Of a stretch of 7,047 nt of DNA, positions 5,224 through 7,047 are shown piece by piece. Under the pieces are notes generated by a model. The model had not been told where the DNA came from. It ran no database searches and saw only the letters and a program-made list of their open reading frames with translations. Source of the stretch: Candidatus Woesearchaeota archaeon. Lineage in GTDB: Archaea; Nanobdellota; Nanobdellia; Woesearchaeales; UBA11576. Location: NCBI GenBank assembly GCA_016219765.1, contig JACRKM010000010.1:1-7047 (forward strand), in the 5' to 3' direction. Every line of letters begins with the position of its first letter. The stretch's first letter is position 1. The translations under genes and the position numbers were made by a program.

Positions 5224-6009
5224 TTACTCGCGCCTTAAACGTTGAGAATTCACTGCCGCAAGTTCTTCTGGAGACCCGATATCAAACCATTCCCCAAGAT
5301 AACAATGCGCATAAGCGCCACGGTGCTGCGCGAGCCACTTGAGAAGCTCTCCGCTATTATCCATCCGCTTTGGACCTGCGCAAAGAGTGATTATCAATTG
5401 TGCATCTGCCGGCGTAAAGAGATAGATTGCGGTCGATGTTATCGACGTCTTCGGAAATTCGGGTTTCTCTTCCATGCCGATAATGCGTCCTTCGCCATTG
5501 AGTTCAAGAACTCCGTATTTTTTTGAAAGTTTCATGGGATCGCCAAGGTCGTATGCTGCAACAGCTGTTGCTTTCTTCTTAAGATACAGCGCGTACAGCT
5601 GATGAAGGTCAAAATCAAAAAGGTTGTCCCCGCCGACGACAAGCAATCCTCCTGTAACATCGAGATCGATAGGTGCGTCCTTGATCGTAAATGCGATGTC
5701 GCCGACAGCTCCAAGCCGATCCTCGTTGCTGATTGTCTGGTCATTGATTATACGGATAGGAATCGGAAAATTGAATTGTTTACTCCACATTGTGAAATGC
5801 GCATAGAATTTATTATTCGTCACGATGAGAATTTGGCTGATCGGCAGCGAAGAAAGCCTGTCGATTATATGTTCTATCATAGGTTTGCCACGCACAACAA
5901 GAAGCGGTTTGGGGGTATTGAGCGTGAGCGTATAGAGTCGTGTTGCGTATCCTGCTGCAAGGATGATAACAGTGAGTTTTCGCTCGGTAGAATGGTTTAT
6001 GGTCGTCAT
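5224..6009 (-). CDS. NDP-sugar nucleotidyltransferase (RmlA/GlmU-N-like)
   Basis: A 261-aa single-domain enzyme of the NTP_transferase family that joins a sugar-1-phosphate to an NTP, releasing pyrophosphate, to supply activated sugar for glycan, lipid or glycoprotein synthesis. Visible motifs are LAAGYATR (17-24, the nucleotide loop; the usual GxGTR reads GYATR), PKPL (33-36, with the catalytic lysine), GAVGDI (100-105), GGDN (126-129, metal-binding Asp128), EEKP (180-183) and WFDIGS (241-246). There is no C-terminal left-handed beta-helix, so it is the short RmlA-like form rather than a bifunctional GlmU type. The sugar and base cannot be assigned. ATG 6009 is the only suitable start. No clear TATA box or Shine-Dalgarno precedes it. 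The gene may formerly have been co-transcribed with cca, whose inferred ancestral stop lies 44 bp upstream. Confidence 0.9.
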   Translation of the reverse strand: MTTINHSTERKLTVIILAAGYATRLYTLTLNTPKPLLVVRGKPMIEHIIDRLSSLPISQILIVTNNKFYAHFTMWSKQFNFPIPIRIINDQTISNEDRLGAVGDIAFTIKDAPIDLDVTGGLLVVGGDNLFDFDLHQLYALYLKKKATAVAAYDLGDPMKLSKKYGVLELNGEGRIIGMEEKPEFPKTSITSTAIYLFTPADAQLIITLCAGPKRMDNSGELLKWLAQHRGAYAHCYLGEWFDIGSPEELAAVNSQRLRRE

Positions 6010-6066
6010 TGTACGTGTTTAGCGATTATCCACAAAAAGATGAATAACAATATCTAATTAGGATCA

Positions 6067-6079
6067 ATCATCTTAATGT
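6067..6079 (-). repeat. 13-bp direct repeat, outer copy (remnant of the cca 3' end)
   Basis: ATCATCTTAATGT on the plus strand, identical to 6215-6227. On the minus strand in the cca frame it continues ATT AAG ATG ATT GAT CCT AAT TAG (IKMIDPN, stop at 6054-6056). This looks like the original cca C-terminus, now separated from its gene. Confidence 0.7.
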
Positions 6080-6081
6080 CA

Positions 6082-6159
6082 TAAAAATCCGCCGAAAGTG
6101 CCCTACCTCGGGCTAAAGCCGGAGGCTTGACGGGCACTTTCTTTGACTGCGGATTTTTA
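6082..6159. repeat. 78-nt nested stem-loop
   Basis: An outer 11-bp perfect stem (TAAAAATCCGC 6082-6092 with GCGGATTTTTA 6149-6159) encloses a 10-bp perfect stem (GAAAGTGCCC 6094-6103 with GGGCACTTTC 6132-6141). The apical part has two competing folds: CCTC-G-GGCT 6106-6114 with AGCC-G-GAGG 6117-6125, or AAGCC 6116-6120 with GGCTT 6124-6128. A T5 run lies at the 3' side on both strands, so it could end transcription in either direction. Similar palindromes mark ends of IS200/IS605-type elements, but no such relationship is shown here. Confidence 0.75.
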
Positions 6160-6166
6160 GGACGCC

Positions 6167-6208
6167 AAAAAAGAGCCAACGCCCTAAAGGGCGGGGGCTA
6201 TCTTTTTT
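6167..6208 (-). terminator. Hairpin plus U-tract terminator of cca
   Basis: On the minus strand a long imperfect stem forms: CGCCC/GGGCG around TTTA, then GCC/GGC, then AAAAAAGA/TCTTTTTT, with small internal loops. The 3' arm ends CTCTTTTTTGG, giving a U6 run. It overlaps the final codons and stop of cca (6184-6186). Archaeal transcription stops at U-rich tracts, so this should terminate cca and cut read-through into the nucleotidyltransferase gene. Confidence 0.6.
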
Positions 6209-7047
6209 GAGCGTATCATCTTAATGTATTTGGTTTTTTCAACAACCAACGGTTCTTTAATTATGCCTGTTACAAGATCTTTGGCGCTCGTATGGGTTCG
6301 TTTGAGATACGTATAGATACGATTGCCTTCCACAAACGTCTTCTTATGCTTTGCTTTGAATTCAAGTACACGTTTCTTCTGAGCGAGAGGGGGGCCCCCG
6401 TGCTTAACTGATGGATCGACTTCAGCACTCTCGAGGATGTACCAGAACAACGCATCGTTTTTTTTATCCCACGACCAGTCTGCATTTACAAGACGAAATC
6501 CGCCATCCTCCAGCCCACGCTTAATAGACGTGAATGTCCACAGCAGCTTCGCACCGACAACATCTGTCTTCCCATTGAGCGGGCTGACGCTGAGGAGAAC
6601 TGCAGGATTATTGCCCGCTTCTTTTTTGATGAGCGTGGGCGTCCATTTCTTGATTTCAAAATATGCCGAATCGGGTTTTGCAAGGAATCCTTGTGCTGCT
6701 TTTACAAATTTATGCAGCTTATCAACAGACAGTGCTGCTGCGGCATTGCGTTCAGGAAGCACTGGGTCGATGACGATGATGGGGCTTTCGATCTTTGCAG
6801 GGTTCAATCGTTTTAGCGCGGTGCCTTTGTAATGGTTGGCGACATCGATTACCTCTTTGGGCTTCCACGTAAGCGACGCTTTTAGGAGATTCTCAAATCC
6901 GCGATAATAAATGACAAGAATGTCTAGCACATGGCCGGAGAATCCTTTGATGAATGATTCTGCCCCGTAGACTCCTGCAGCTTTGCAGAATTGTTTTGCA
7001 AGTCTAATGTCATCTACAAACCGTACGTGCTTCCTCACCCAGGCAAC
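6184..7047 (-). CDS. cca: CCA-adding enzyme, class I (archaeal), 5' end outside window
   Basis: This enzyme adds or repairs the 3'-CCA of tRNAs without a nucleic-acid template. The 287 visible residues are the central and C-terminal tRNA-binding part of an archaeal class I enzyme. Recognisable segments are VRFVDDIRLAKQFCK, AGVYGAESFIKGFSGH, ILVIYYRGFENLLKA and VIDPVLPERNAAAALS, in the family order. The N-terminal catalytic domain with its Asp pair (about 150 residues) is missing because the frame runs open through the window edge (…VAWVRKHVR). The GTG at 7038 is therefore an internal codon, not a start. The last nine residues (RSKKIAPAL) and the stop are provided by inserted sequence. The insertion replaces an inferred original end of IDPN beyond the outer direct repeat. 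The tRNA-Ala gene here lacks CCA and would need this activity. Confidence 0.93.
   Translation of the reverse strand, partial: VAWVRKHVRFVDDIRLAKQFCKAAGVYGAESFIKGFSGHVLDILVIYYRGFENLLKASLTWKPKEVIDVANHYKGTALKRLNPAKIESPIIVIDPVLPERNAAAALSVDKLHKFVKAAQGFLAKPDSAYFEIKKWTPTLIKKEAGNNPAVLLSVSPLNGKTDVVGAKLLWTFTSIKRGLEDGGFRLVNADWSWDKKNDALFWYILESAEVDPSVKHGGPPLAQKKRVLEFKAKHKKTFVEGNRIYTYLKRTHTSAKDLVTGIIKEPLVVEKTKYIKMIRSKKIAPAL
6215..6227 (-). repeat. 13-bp direct repeat, inner copy inside cca
   Basis: Identical to 6067-6079. On the minus strand it encodes the IKMI of the cca C-terminus (TAC ATT AAG ATG ATA). The shared bases stop within the Ile codon, after which the two copies diverge. Confidence 0.7.

Larger units (their letters stand above)
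6080..6214. mobile_element. 135-bp hairpin-rich insertion in the cca 3' end
   Basis: The block lies between exact 13-bp repeats and consists of two strong inverted repeats (6082-6159 and 6167-6208) with almost nothing else. It encodes no protein of its own but supplies the current last codons and stop of cca. The best explanation is insertion of a small non-autonomous element with a 13-bp target duplication. I could not identify terminal inverted repeats at its exact edges or assign a transposase family, so the mechanism is open. Confidence 0.55.

Noticed and set aside
6082..6159. Assignment as an IS200/IS605 end or TnpB guide RNA
   Set aside because: Resemblance is only a general palindrome pattern; no TnpA/TnpB remnant is present and IS200/IS605 elements do not make target duplications, which conflicts with the 13-bp repeats.
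7036..7038. GTG at 7038 as the start of cca
   Set aside because: The frame is open to the window edge and the family has a catalytic N-terminal domain upstream, so this is an internal valine codon.

Overview
The window looks archaeal, most likely from a small-genome (DPANN-type) archaeon, although the lineage is inference. The evidence is a class I (archaeal) CCA-adding enzyme, an archaeal-type Taw1/TYW1 wyosine enzyme, a tRNA gene without encoded CCA, and TATA boxes 24-30 bp upstream of start codons with no Shine-Dalgarno sequence (leaderless transcripts).

Layout. 1-97: left edge, nothing identifiable. 98-185: four tightly packed hairpins. 188-261 (-): tRNA-Ala(CGC), whose TATA box can also be read as a plus-strand promoter for a seven-codon ORF (329-352). 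376-1494 (+): taw1. 1551-2147 (-): metallophosphoesterase, convergent with taw1. 2148-2463: intergenic region holding a 155-bp inverted-repeat element (2228-2382) bounded by an exact 8-bp direct repeat, with MITE anatomy. 2464-2874 (+): small, very basic, tail-anchored membrane protein. 2875-2932: GC-rich palindrome between 9-bp direct repeats. 2933-4024 (-) and 4140-5165 (-): a VWA protein and its ChlI/MoxR-like AAA+ partner, AAA+ gene first in transcription order. 5224-6009 (-): NDP-sugar-type nucleotidyltransferase. 6067-6227: hairpin-rich block between exact 13-bp direct repeats that has replaced the 3' end of the next gene. 6184-7047 (-): C-terminal part of the CCA-adding enzyme, cut by the window edge.

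How the genes relate. Two genes act on tRNA (taw1, cca), and the tRNA gene needs the CCA enzyme because it ends at the discriminator base. The AAA+ and VWA proteins should form one ATP-driven remodelling or chelatase-like machine.

Most noteworthy: (1) a 135-148-bp insertion in the cca 3' end, where the ancestral C-terminus and stop can still be read beyond the insertion; (2) the 155-bp MITE-like element with a clean 8-bp duplication; (3) a CCC TGA C stop context ending the AAA+ gene, with the VWA reading frame open in +1 straight through the 115-nt gap, suggesting a +1 frameshift fusion (or an indel or misannotated start); (4) the four-hairpin array beside the tRNA. No complete known defence or CRISPR system is present.
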